This document shows positions 7,111 through 13,305 of a DNA stretch of 13,518 nucleotides, piece after piece (position 1 is the stretch's first letter; each line of letters starts with the position of its first letter). Source of the stretch: Streptosporangiaceae bacterium (GTDB lineage Bacteria > Actinomycetota > Actinomycetes > Streptosporangiales > Streptosporangiaceae); the NCBI GenBank assembly GCA_030045295.1, contig JASIGD010000373.1:1-13518 (forward strand), written 5' to 3'. The notes beneath the pieces are model-generated. The model had not been told where the DNA came from and ran no database searches. It was given only the letters and a program-made list of their open reading frames with translations. The translations under genes and the position numbers were made by a program.

Positions 7111-7129
7111 CCCGGTTAACAGGACCGGG
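7111..7129. promoter_or_regulatory. Inverted repeat CCCGGT-N7-ACCGGG upstream of ligase gene
   Basis: A perfect 6-bp inverted repeat with a 7-base centre ends 14 bases before the ligase GTG, inside the 213-base gap between the divergent ligase and murA-like genes. It could be an operator or a 5' leader hairpin. In such GC-rich DNA it could also be chance. The rest of the gap shows an AT-richer patch at about 7147-7167 that might hold the ligase promoter, but no convincing -35/-10 pair. Confidence 0.25.
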
Positions 7130-7297
7130 AACGGGGCACCGCGCATCGTTCTGAATAAAGGATCTTCGCTGCGGCCCGGCGCAGCACGCACCAGGCCATC
7201 CAGCGACGTGGTCGCCGCCGCCGTGATGCGGCCGGTCGGGCCGCCCGATGACCTGCGGGTTAGATGAATCGCGCGCGGCGTGCCCGGGTCGCGCCCC

Positions 7298-7303
7298 TAC
7301 AGT
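7298..7303 (+). promoter_or_regulatory. Candidate -10 box for murA-like gene (TACAGT)
   Basis: TACAGT ends 7 bases before GTG 7311, with no Shine-Dalgarno sequence between. This is the textbook geometry of an actinobacterial leaderless promoter, and it supports GTG 7311 as the start rather than the in-frame ATG at 7248. Confidence 0.55.
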
Positions 7304-7310
7304 GGTCTGC

Positions 7311-8609
7311 GTGACCGAAACCTGGCTAGTCGAGCCGTCCGGGCCGCTGCGCGGCGACATCTCGGTGCGCGGGTCGAAGAACGCCGTGACCAAGCACATG
7401 GTGGCCGCGATGCTGGGCGACGGGCCGAGCACCATCCGCAACGCCCCCGAGGTCGGCGACGTCGACATCACCGCGGCGATGCTGGAGTCCCTGGGGTATC
7501 AGGTCGGCCGTTCCGGCGCCGAGATCACGATCGAGCCCGGCTCCGCGGTCGAGCCCCGGGTTCCCGAGGCGTTCACCGGGCTGAACCGGATCCCGATCCT
7601 CATGCTGGGGCCGCTGCTGCACCGGACCGGTGAGGCGTTCGTCCCGCTGGTCGGCGGCGATCCCATCGGGCGGCGGCCGGTCGACTTCCACGTCGCGGCG
7701 CTGCGCGCGCTCGGCGCCGACATCGAGACCGGCCCGGCCGGGATCACCGCGCGGGCGTCCCGGCTGTACGGCGCGCCTATCGACCTGCCGTACCCGAGCG
7801 TGGGGGCGACCGAGACGGTGCTGTTGTCCGCGGTCCTGGCCGAGGGGAAGACGGTGCTGCACGGAGCCGCCACCGAGCCGGAGGTGGTCGAGCTCGCGCT
7901 CTTCCTGCAGCGGATGGGGGCGCACATCGAGCTCAGCCCGGACCGGCGGGTCGTCATCGAGGGCGTGCCCCGGCTGCGCGGCGCGTCGGCCGGCCTGGCC
8001 GGCGACCGGATCGAGGCGTTCTCCTACCTGGTGGCCGGGCTGATCACCAGGGGCGAGGTACGCGTGCACGGCTGCCCCCAGGACCGCCTGGTCACCGCGA
8101 TCACCACGCTGGCCAAGATGGGCGCCAGGTTCGACATCACCGACGACTGGATCACGGCGTCGGCGCCGGAAGGGCTGCGCGCCGCCGCGGTGCACACCGA
8201 CACCCACCCCGGGTTCATGACCGATTGGCAGCAGCCGCTGATGGTGCTGTTCACCCAGTCCGACGGGATGTCAGTGCTGCACGAGACCGTGTTCGAGAAC
8301 CGGCTGGTATACGTCCCCGCGCTGCAGAAGATGGGCTGCGAGATCGAGGTGTTCGCCGCGTGCCTGGGCGGGCCGGCGTGCCGTTTCCACGACACGAACG
8401 CGGTCCACTCGGCCGTGATCAGAGGCGTGTCGAAGCTGCGGGGGGCCGACGTCACGCTGCCCGACGTGCGCGCCGGGTTCTCCGCGGTGCTCGCCGCCGC
8501 GGTCGCCGACCGGCCTTCGGCGCTGGCCGGGATCCACCACATCGAACGCGGCTACCACCGGCCGTTCGAGCAGTTCGCCTCGCTGGGCCTGACCATCCGC
8601 CGAGACTGA
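7311..8609 (+). CDS. murA: UDP-N-acetylglucosamine 1-carboxyvinyltransferase (MurA family, Asp117 variant)
   Basis: This 432-residue EPSP-synthase-fold enzyme transfers enolpyruvate from PEP to UDP-GlcNAc, the first committed step of peptidoglycan synthesis. The substrate-binding Lys23-Asn24 are in RGSKNAV, Asp305 is in TDWQQP, and a C-terminal Arg is in HIERGYH. The loop that normally carries the catalytic, fosfomycin-alkylated Cys reads GGDPIGRRPVDFH, with Asp117 in its place; the same change makes M. tuberculosis MurA naturally fosfomycin-resistant. A short insertion, AACLGGPACRF (349-359), marks a subfamily apart from E. coli MurA. I start at GTG 7311 because homology begins there and a -10 box lies 7 bases upstream. 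It may be a second, paralogous MurA; this window cannot show whether another copy exists. Confidence 0.9.
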   Translation: MTETWLVEPSGPLRGDISVRGSKNAVTKHMVAAMLGDGPSTIRNAPEVGDVDITAAMLESLGYQVGRSGAEITIEPGSAVEPRVPEAFTGLNRIPILMLGPLLHRTGEAFVPLVGGDPIGRRPVDFHVAALRALGADIETGPAGITARASRLYGAPIDLPYPSVGATETVLLSAVLAEGKTVLHGAATEPEVVELALFLQRMGAHIELSPDRRVVIEGVPRLRGASAGLAGDRIEAFSYLVAGLITRGEVRVHGCPQDRLVTAITTLAKMGARFDITDDWITASAPEGLRAAAVHTDTHPGFMTDWQQPLMVLFTQSDGMSVLHETVFENRLVYVPALQKMGCEIEVFAACLGGPACRFHDTNAVHSAVIRGVSKLRGADVTLPDVRAGFSAVLAAAVADRPSALAGIHHIERGYHRPFEQFASLGLTIRRD

Positions 8610-8622
8610 CCTCGGGTCTGGC

Positions 8623-8628
8623 TAGGCT
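8623..8628 (+). promoter_or_regulatory. Candidate -10 box for patatin gene (TAGGCT)
   Basis: TAGGCT ends 6 bases before ATG 8635, in the 25-base gap after the murA-like gene. No ribosome-binding site is present. The gene may therefore have its own leaderless transcript even though it follows murA closely. Confidence 0.45.
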
Positions 8629-8634
8629 GCTCCC

Positions 8635-10449
8635 ATGACGACGGCGTTCGTGCTCGGCGGCGGCGGGCTTCTCGGCGCGCACGAAGTCGGCATGCTCAGG
8701 GCGCTGTCAGAGGCCGGCATCCGGCCCGATCTGGTCGTGGGAACCTCGATAGGCGCCCTCAACGGCGCGTTCGTGGCGGCCGACCCGTCCGGCGCCGCGG
8801 CACGGCTGGGCCAGATGTGGGAAGGCGATGAGCTGCGCCAGGTCTTCAGCGAGAACCTGTGGGGCCGGGCGGCCCGGCTGGTCCGTTCCGGAACGCACCT
8901 GCATTCGCTCGAGCCGCTCCGGCGCGTGCTCTCCGAAGCGCTGCCCGGCAAGGACTTCGCCGACCTGGCGCTGCCGTTCCAGTGCGTGGCCGCCGGGATC
9001 GAGACGGCCAGCGCGCACTGGTTCAGCAGCGGCGCGCTGGTGCCCGCGGTCCTCGCCTCGTGCGCGGTGCCCGGGCTGCTGCCGCCGGTTGAGATCGACG
9101 GCACCCACTACTTCGACGGCGGCCTGGTGGATTCCATCCCGGTCGGGCGGGCCGTCGCGCTGGGCGCCAGCAACGTCTACGTGCTGCAGGTGGGCTGGAT
9201 CGAGAGCCCGCTGGAGGTCCCTGCCCGTCCGTGGCAGGTGGGGCTGGTGGCGTTCGAGATCGCCCGCAGGCACCGGTTCCACGAGGAGATGCTGTCGCTG
9301 CCCTCCGGCGTCAGCGTTCACATCCTGCCCACCGGCGGGGACCGGCCGCCGCCCGGATTGTCACAGTTCCGTTATCGTGACCGGGCTAAGGTTGGGCAGA
9401 GCATCGAACGCGCGTACGCGGCGTCCGTGAATTACCTCAAGGCGCTGGCCCGGCGCTTATCTGGCCTCCTTTCGACAGGAGGGCCCATTGCTCCCACCCA
9501 GGCTGGTCCGCCGGCTGGTGCTGGCGCCGATGGTGATGGTCATCGCGCTCGGCGTCATCGTGCTGTCGCCCCTGCTGGGCCTGCTCGCGTTGCTGTTCGG
9601 GCTGGCCGGGCTGTCGCGCGCGGGCCGGATGCGGAACCTGCGGCTGCTGTCGTTCGCGGTGGTCTGGCTGACCGCGGAGATCGTCGCGCTGTTCATCTTG
9701 CTGGGCCTGTGGATCATCAGCGGGTTCGGCGGCCGGATGCGCACCGAGCCCTATCAGAGCCGCCACTACGCGGTCATCCGGCGGTTTCTCGACGCGCTGT
9801 ACCGGGGGGCCGAGCGGACGTACGGGCTGCGGGTCGAGGTCGAGGAGCCGGAGCTCACCGGCCAGGAGCGGGCGGCGCGGCTGGCCCGCCCAGTCATCGT
9901 GCTCAGCCGGCACGCCGGACCCGGCGATTCGTTCCTGCTCGTGCATCAGCTGCTGAGCGTCTACGGCCGGCGCCCGCGGGTGGTCATGAAGGCCGCGCTG
10001 CAATTCGACCCCAGCCTGGACGTGGTCGGGAACCGCCTGCCCAACGTGTTCATCCACCACCGCAAGACCGGCGACAGCATCTTCACCGAGCAGATCGAGC
10101 GGCTGGCCCGCGGCCTGGATCAGACCGGGGCGCTGGTGATCTTCCCGGAAGGCGCGAACTGGACACCGGCCCGCTGGCACCGCGGCATCCGGCGGCTGGA
10201 GCACGCCGGCCGGCGCGACCTGGCCGCGCGCGCCAGGGACATGCCCAACCTGCTCCCGCCGCGGCCGGGCGGGACGCTGGCCGCCATCGCCGCCTGCCCC
10301 GAGGCCGACGTGATCTTCGTGGCCCACGCGGGGCTGGACACGATCCTTACCGTGGGCGACATCTGGCGGAGATTTCCCGTCGACCGGGTGCTGCGGGCCA
10401 GGTGGTGGCGGGTGCCGTCCGATCAGGTGCCGCGGGCGGCCGACCATGA
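8635..10449 (+). CDS. Patatin-like phospholipase; reading frame runs on past the domain
   Basis: The functional part is residues 1 to about 275. The oxyanion loop is GGGGLLGAHEVGM (8-20), the nucleophile elbow is GTSIG with Ser38, and the partner Asp161 is in YFDGGLVDSIP: the Ser-Asp dyad of patatin lipases, which deacylate phospholipids or other acyl lipids. The domain ends near YLKALARR. The frame has no stop there and stays open for another 330 codons, entirely inside the acyltransferase gene in a different frame, giving an Arg/Ala/Pro-rich sequence that is clearly a shadow. The first in-frame TTA in the gene, 9457-9459, falls exactly at the expected end, and codon use becomes poor after it. 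Expect a real product of about 275 residues if a stop was lost or misread; otherwise the protein is 604 residues. Confidence 0.85.
   Translation: MTTAFVLGGGGLLGAHEVGMLRALSEAGIRPDLVVGTSIGALNGAFVAADPSGAAARLGQMWEGDELRQVFSENLWGRAARLVRSGTHLHSLEPLRRVLSEALPGKDFADLALPFQCVAAGIETASAHWFSSGALVPAVLASCAVPGLLPPVEIDGTHYFDGGLVDSIPVGRAVALGASNVYVLQVGWIESPLEVPARPWQVGLVAFEIARRHRFHEEMLSLPSGVSVHILPTGGDRPPPGLSQFRYRDRAKVGQSIERAYAASVNYLKALARRLSGLLSTGGPIAPTQAGPPAGAGADGDGHRARRHRAVAPAGPARVAVRAGRAVARGPDAEPAAAVVRGGLADRGDRRAVHLAGPVDHQRVRRPDAHRALSEPPLRGHPAVSRRAVPGGRADVRAAGRGRGAGAHRPGAGGAAGPPSHRAQPARRTRRFVPARASAAERLRPAPAGGHEGRAAIRPQPGRGREPPAQRVHPPPQDRRQHLHRADRAAGPRPGSDRGAGDLPGRRELDTGPLAPRHPAAGARRPARPGRARQGHAQPAPAAAGRDAGRHRRLPRGRRDLRGPRGAGHDPYRGRHLAEISRRPGAAGQVVAGAVRSGAAGGRP
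9477..9483 (+). promoter_or_regulatory. Strong ribosome-binding site deciding the TTG start of the acyltransferase
   Basis: AGGAGGG is a full Shine-Dalgarno match 4-5 bases before TTG 9488. It fixes a TTG start for a gene that has no ATG or GTG upstream in a good position. It contrasts with the leaderless-looking starts of most neighbours. Confidence 0.75.
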
Positions 10450-11338
10450 GGCCCAGCTGCAGTGGCTGTACGAGTGGTGGGAGCGCATCGACACGTGGAT
10501 CACCGAGCACCGGCCCGGCGGCGCGGTCCCGGCGGCCGTTCCGCTGGCGGACGGCGGCCCGGCCGAGCCGGTCGGCGAGTTATCCGGCGTTCTACCTGCT
10601 GGAACGACCGTGTCGAGAGCCGGCTGGACCCTGGCGGCGTTACTCGCGGGGCTGATCGGTGCGCACGTACCGGTCCTCCACCTGCTGTTTGGTGATGCTG
10701 AGTTGGATTCCGCCCCGGAACCCGGACACGTCGCCGGAGGGGATCTGCACTTCCTTGCTGCCCCACAAGTGCTCTTGGAGCAGCACGCAGGTGACTTTGC
10801 CGGTGTGCCGGTCGACGCCGAGCGCGCGGAGTTTCCCGATGTCGCCGTCGGTGGCGTGGACGCGGTCGCCGCCGTGCTCCTCCTGCTCATCCTCGGTCGG
10901 GCCGAGTCCTTCGGCGACGAGATCTATTTCTTCGATCACGTCTATCTGCCGGAAGTCCCTGCCGTCCACGACCTCATCGCCGTCGTCGGCAGGTCGCCAG
11001 CCTTCCCCCGAGGGGAGCAGCTGTACTTCGCCGTAGCCGGGCACCAGCTCGGCCACGGTCTCCTCGGCGGCGGGCAGGTCCCTGAATTCCTTCTCGGTCT
11101 CCCGGAGCCGGATGCTGCCCTCCACCGCGCCGGTAATCTCGCCCAGCGAGACAAGCCGGGCCAGCCCCTCCCGGTCCTTCGGTTCCACCACGAGATGGGT
11201 TGCTTGCCCGCTCCTCGCGTCGACGACCACGGACTTCACCTGGCCGCAGACCTCGGGCGAATCGGCACAGCGAACGCCGCCCCCCAGCACGAGCGTTATC
11301 TCTTCCATCGCCACCTTCCTCGTTTCTACGGACTCTAG
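9488..11338 (+). CDS. PlsC-type acyltransferase (lysophosphatidate acyltransferase-like); frame runs on past the domain
   Basis: Two hydrophobic segments (about 11-40 and 53-80) anchor the protein in the membrane. The acyltransferase domain follows: block I is the HX4D motif His142-AGPG-Asp147, and block III is FPEG (219-222). Such enzymes add an acyl chain to lysophosphatidate or a related lipid. Conserved-looking sequence ends near WWERIDTWITEHRPGG (330-345). The frame then remains open for about 270 more codons. From 10640 it is the codon-for-codon antisense of the PRC-barrel gene, which explains the lack of stops. The first in-frame TTA, 10580-10582, stands where a stop would be expected and is followed by rare codons (CTA, GGA, AGA). 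The real product is probably about 365 residues. The gene directly follows the patatin gene, suggesting a deacylation-reacylation pair. Confidence 0.82.
   Translation: MLPPRLVRRLVLAPMVMVIALGVIVLSPLLGLLALLFGLAGLSRAGRMRNLRLLSFAVVWLTAEIVALFILLGLWIISGFGGRMRTEPYQSRHYAVIRRFLDALYRGAERTYGLRVEVEEPELTGQERAARLARPVIVLSRHAGPGDSFLLVHQLLSVYGRRPRVVMKAALQFDPSLDVVGNRLPNVFIHHRKTGDSIFTEQIERLARGLDQTGALVIFPEGANWTPARWHRGIRRLEHAGRRDLAARARDMPNLLPPRPGGTLAAIAACPEADVIFVAHAGLDTILTVGDIWRRFPVDRVLRARWWRVPSDQVPRAADHEAQLQWLYEWWERIDTWITEHRPGGAVPAAVPLADGGPAEPVGELSGVLPAGTTVSRAGWTLAALLAGLIGAHVPVLHLLFGDAELDSAPEPGHVAGGDLHFLAAPQVLLEQHAGDFAGVPVDAERAEFPDVAVGGVDAVAAVLLLLILGRAESFGDEIYFFDHVYLPEVPAVHDLIAVVGRSPAFPRGEQLYFAVAGHQLGHGLLGGGQVPEFLLGLPEPDAALHRAGNLAQRDKPGQPLPVLRFHHEMGCLPAPRVDDHGLHLAADLGRIGTANAAPQHERYLFHRHLPRFYGL
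10640..11308 (-). CDS. PRC-barrel domain protein, two barrels (copy 1)
   Basis: This protein of about 222 residues consists of two PRC-barrel-like halves. The first (GQVKSVVVDARSGQATHLVVEP, then RLVSLGEI) carries a cysteine pair, CADSPEVCG. The second (GDIGKLRALGVDRHTGKVTCVLLQ) ends in LWGSKEVQIPSGDV and LSITKQQVED. An acidic linker (EDEQEEHGGD) joins them. PRC barrels are small beta folds known from photosynthetic reaction-centre H subunits and RimM; the function of these actinobacterial stress-type proteins is not established. ATG 11308 is preferred because GAGGAAGG lies 5 bases upstream; GTG 11314 is too close to it. A TAGAGT box at 11332-11337 may be its -10. It is a clear paralog of the next gene upstream. 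Confidence 0.85.
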   Translation of the reverse strand: MEEITLVLGGGVRCADSPEVCGQVKSVVVDARSGQATHLVVEPKDREGLARLVSLGEITGAVEGSIRLRETEKEFRDLPAAEETVAELVPGYGEVQLLPSGEGWRPADDGDEVVDGRDFRQIDVIEEIDLVAEGLGPTEDEQEEHGGDRVHATDGDIGKLRALGVDRHTGKVTCVLLQEHLWGSKEVQIPSGDVSGFRGGIQLSITKQQVEDRYVRTDQPRE

Positions 11339-11448
11339 CGCGGGCCTGCGCCTGCGCCTGCCGTCGCCGACCCGGCCCGCCTATGGCTCGATCCGCACGC
11401 GCGCGATGCGATCGTCGCGGCTGGCCCTGGTCCCGAGGATCCGCGGCC

Positions 11449-12057
11449 CTAGCCGGCGTGATCGATGTGCACGGGTGGCAATTGCTCCACCTGCTGCTTG
11501 GTCATGTTGAGCCGGATCCCGTCTTCGACCCCGGTCACCGCGCTGACCGGGATGGCGACCTCCTTGCGCCCCCACAGGTGGCCCTCCCGGAGCAGCACGT
11601 GGGTCACCCGGTGATCGCCCGGATCGGCCAGGAAGCCCTCCACCTGCCCGATCTCGCCATCCAGGGCATGGACCGGCTCTCCGGGACCCACCTGCGCCTC
11701 ACCCACCGGGACAATATCTTGTTCGACGACCAGCGCCGGGGTTGGAATCCCCGCGTACGGCGTCATCCCGACGGGGCCGCCGATCCCCAGGCCCGGACCT
11801 TCCACCAGCTCCCGCTCCTCGGCCGGTTCGAGCCGGTCGAACTCGGCGATCGTGCAGCGCAACCTGATCTCGCCGGCCGCGCTGTCGACCAGGCCCAGGG
11901 GAACAAGCCGGCCGGGGTGCTGCCGGTGCTTCGGCTCGATGACAAGATGCGTGACCGTGTCGCCGGCCGGATCCACGATCATGCGGCGCAGTTCCCCGCA
12001 CGGGCCGTCCGAGCAACTCGCCTTGGCCCCGATCGCGAACTGCATCTGCTCTGCCAT
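11449..12057 (-). CDS. PRC-barrel domain protein, two barrels (copy 2)
   Basis: This 202-residue paralog of the preceding entry has the same architecture. The N-terminal barrel carries SCSDGPCGEL and THLVIEPKHR; the C-terminal barrel has VHALDGEIGQVEGFL, LWGRKEVAIPVSAV and LNMTKQQVEQL. The linker is Gly/Pro-rich here rather than acidic. ATG 12057 is chosen because AAGGGAG lies about 9 bases upstream; the longer frame to 12135 adds a low-similarity basic segment. The 140-base gap before copy 1 suggests a tandem duplication, with separate or joint transcription both possible. The role is unknown; the CSDGxCG cysteine pair is shared with copy 1. Confidence 0.86.
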   Translation of the reverse strand: MAEQMQFAIGAKASCSDGPCGELRRMIVDPAGDTVTHLVIEPKHRQHPGRLVPLGLVDSAAGEIRLRCTIAEFDRLEPAEERELVEGPGLGIGGPVGMTPYAGIPTPALVVEQDIVPVGEAQVGPGEPVHALDGEIGQVEGFLADPGDHRVTHVLLREGHLWGRKEVAIPVSAVTGVEDGIRLNMTKQQVEQLPPVHIDHAG

Positions 12058-12283
12058 TGCCGCGTTCTCCCTTTTCCCTGATCGTCCCCGACCGCCGGGT
12101 TGATCAGTTACTCCGACCCGTACCGTGAGCGGCACCGAGGCCGTCTTGTTCTGAACTTAGACCATTGAGACACGCCGCGGTGGCTCGCGTTGTGGTCACC
12201 CCGCGCCGATAACCAGGCACGTCCTCCGGCCTGTATCCAGACCGGCGGATGCCCGTCGGCCAGGACGCCCCGTTCCCGCACGC

Positions 12284-12321
12284 GATGGCCTGGCACCGCA
12301 TGATAGCGGGGCCAGGCCATC
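12284..12321 (-). terminator. Strong stem-loop after the anti-sigma gene
   Basis: GATGGCCTGG and CCAGGCCATC form a perfect 10-bp stem. Inside it a further CCGC/GCGG stem closes a 6-base ATGATA loop, with a 2x2 internal bulge. It begins about 15 bases after the anti-sigma stop (12337). It has no T-run, like many actinobacterial terminators. It probably separates the sigma/anti-sigma operon from the PRC-barrel genes. The remaining gap (12058-12283) shows an AT-richer patch near 12145-12170 but no clear promoter. Confidence 0.6.
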
Positions 12322-12336
12322 ATGGGGTCTGGCGGA

Positions 12337-13305
12337 TCAGCCGGCGGAGGCGGGCTCCGCGCTGATCGCGCCGAGCGCCTCGTCGATCGAGCTGGGCGAG
12401 CAGTCCTTCACCTTTACCGATACGCGGAGGCGCGGTCCCGACCGGAGCTGGGCGACCCCGGCCACGGCTGTTGCCGACAGCGTTCCGTCAGGCCCGGCGT
12501 GGCCGACGGCGAGGATGGTGGCGCCGACCTGCAGCTGGCCCGGGCTGGCGTGGGGTATTACGACGAGCGTGGCGCCGGAGGTGGTCACCGGAATCCGCGT
12601 TCCGCTGGACGTCACGAGGGTGAAGCCGGCGGTGCTCGCGTCGGCCACGGTGCCCTGGACGGGGACGAAGCCGGCCGGGTTCACCGCGCTGAACGGCTGT
12701 CCGACGGTGACGATGGCGGCCTGGATCGTCCCGTCAGACCCGGAGCCGCGCACCATGACTGATGCGCCGTCGGTGATATCGCTCAGCAACGGTCCGGACA
12801 TGGACACAAATCTGGTTGCCGTCGTGGTCACGGTCACCGGCTGGCCGCTGGCTGTCCTGATGACCAGGCTGCCGCCGTTCACCTGCTCGAGCGTCCCGTC
12901 GGCCTGCTCGATCTGGGAGCACCCGGTGACCGCGGTGAGGGCCGTCTGGGTGCCCGGACCGGATAGGCGCACGTGCACTAGCCCGGTCGCGGCACCGACC
13001 CCCACGAGCAGGACGAGCGCGGCTGCCGCGCTGCCGGCCACCAGCAGGGCGCGCCGCCAGGGGCCTGCCGGTACGCGCCGTCCGGCGCGCCGCGGCCGGG
13101 CAGGCTGGGCTGTCTCGGGCGCGGCCGCCGCCAGGCCGCGGACCCCGTCGGCAACGAGGTTCCAGCGGTTCGCTTCGCGCTGGCAGTGCTCGCAGCTGGC
13201 CAGGTGCTCCCGAGCCCGGTCACCTACCGGCTGGCCGGCGGCCCCGGCGATCAGGTCACCGAGGTCCAGGTGCGGGTAGCGGGTGTCAGCAGGGTCTGCG
13301 TTCAT
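12337..13305 (-). CDS. Zinc-finger anti-sigma factor with extracytoplasmic DUF5666-like repeats
   Basis: This 322-residue single-pass membrane protein has an N-terminal cytoplasmic anti-sigma domain with the HxxxCxxC zinc motif (His34, Cys38, Cys41 in HLASCEHC). One transmembrane helix lies at about 86-108 (RALLVAGSAAAALVLLVGVG). Outside the membrane are two similar beta-rich repeats, about 133-200 (GTLEQVNGGSLVIRTASGQPVTV) and 217-290 (GTVADASTAGFTLVTSSGTRIPV), that resemble DUF5666 (OB-like) domains. Two lone outer cysteines, Cys129 and Cys302, might pair. ATG 13305 overlaps the sigma TGA (ATGA), so it is co-translated with its presumed partner. Family knowledge: ZAS-type anti-sigmas hold an ECF sigma factor until an envelope or redox signal releases it. 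The signal is unknown here. Confidence 0.88.
   Translation of the reverse strand: MNADPADTRYPHLDLGDLIAGAAGQPVGDRAREHLASCEHCQREANRWNLVADGVRGLAAAAPETAQPARPRRAGRRVPAGPWRRALLVAGSAAAALVLLVGVGAATGLVHVRLSGPGTQTALTAVTGCSQIEQADGTLEQVNGGSLVIRTASGQPVTVTTTATRFVSMSGPLLSDITDGASVMVRGSGSDGTIQAAIVTVGQPFSAVNPAGFVPVQGTVADASTAGFTLVTSSGTRIPVTTSGATLVVIPHASPGQLQVGATILAVGHAGPDGTLSATAVAGVAQLRSGPRLRVSVKVKDCSPSSIDEALGAISAEPASAG

Noticed and set aside
7326..8207. 293-codon minus-strand ORF inside murA
   Set aside because: Shadow of a strongly supported MurA frame.
9437..10510. 357-codon minus-strand ORF antisense to the acyltransferase
   Set aside because: Gln/Pro/His-rich shadow sequence; the plus strand has the HX4D and FPEG motifs.
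11345..11362. Three tandem CCTGCG/CCTGCC hexamers between the PRC genes
   Set aside because: Too short and too typical of GC-rich sequence to count as a repeat array; no matching units elsewhere were noticed.
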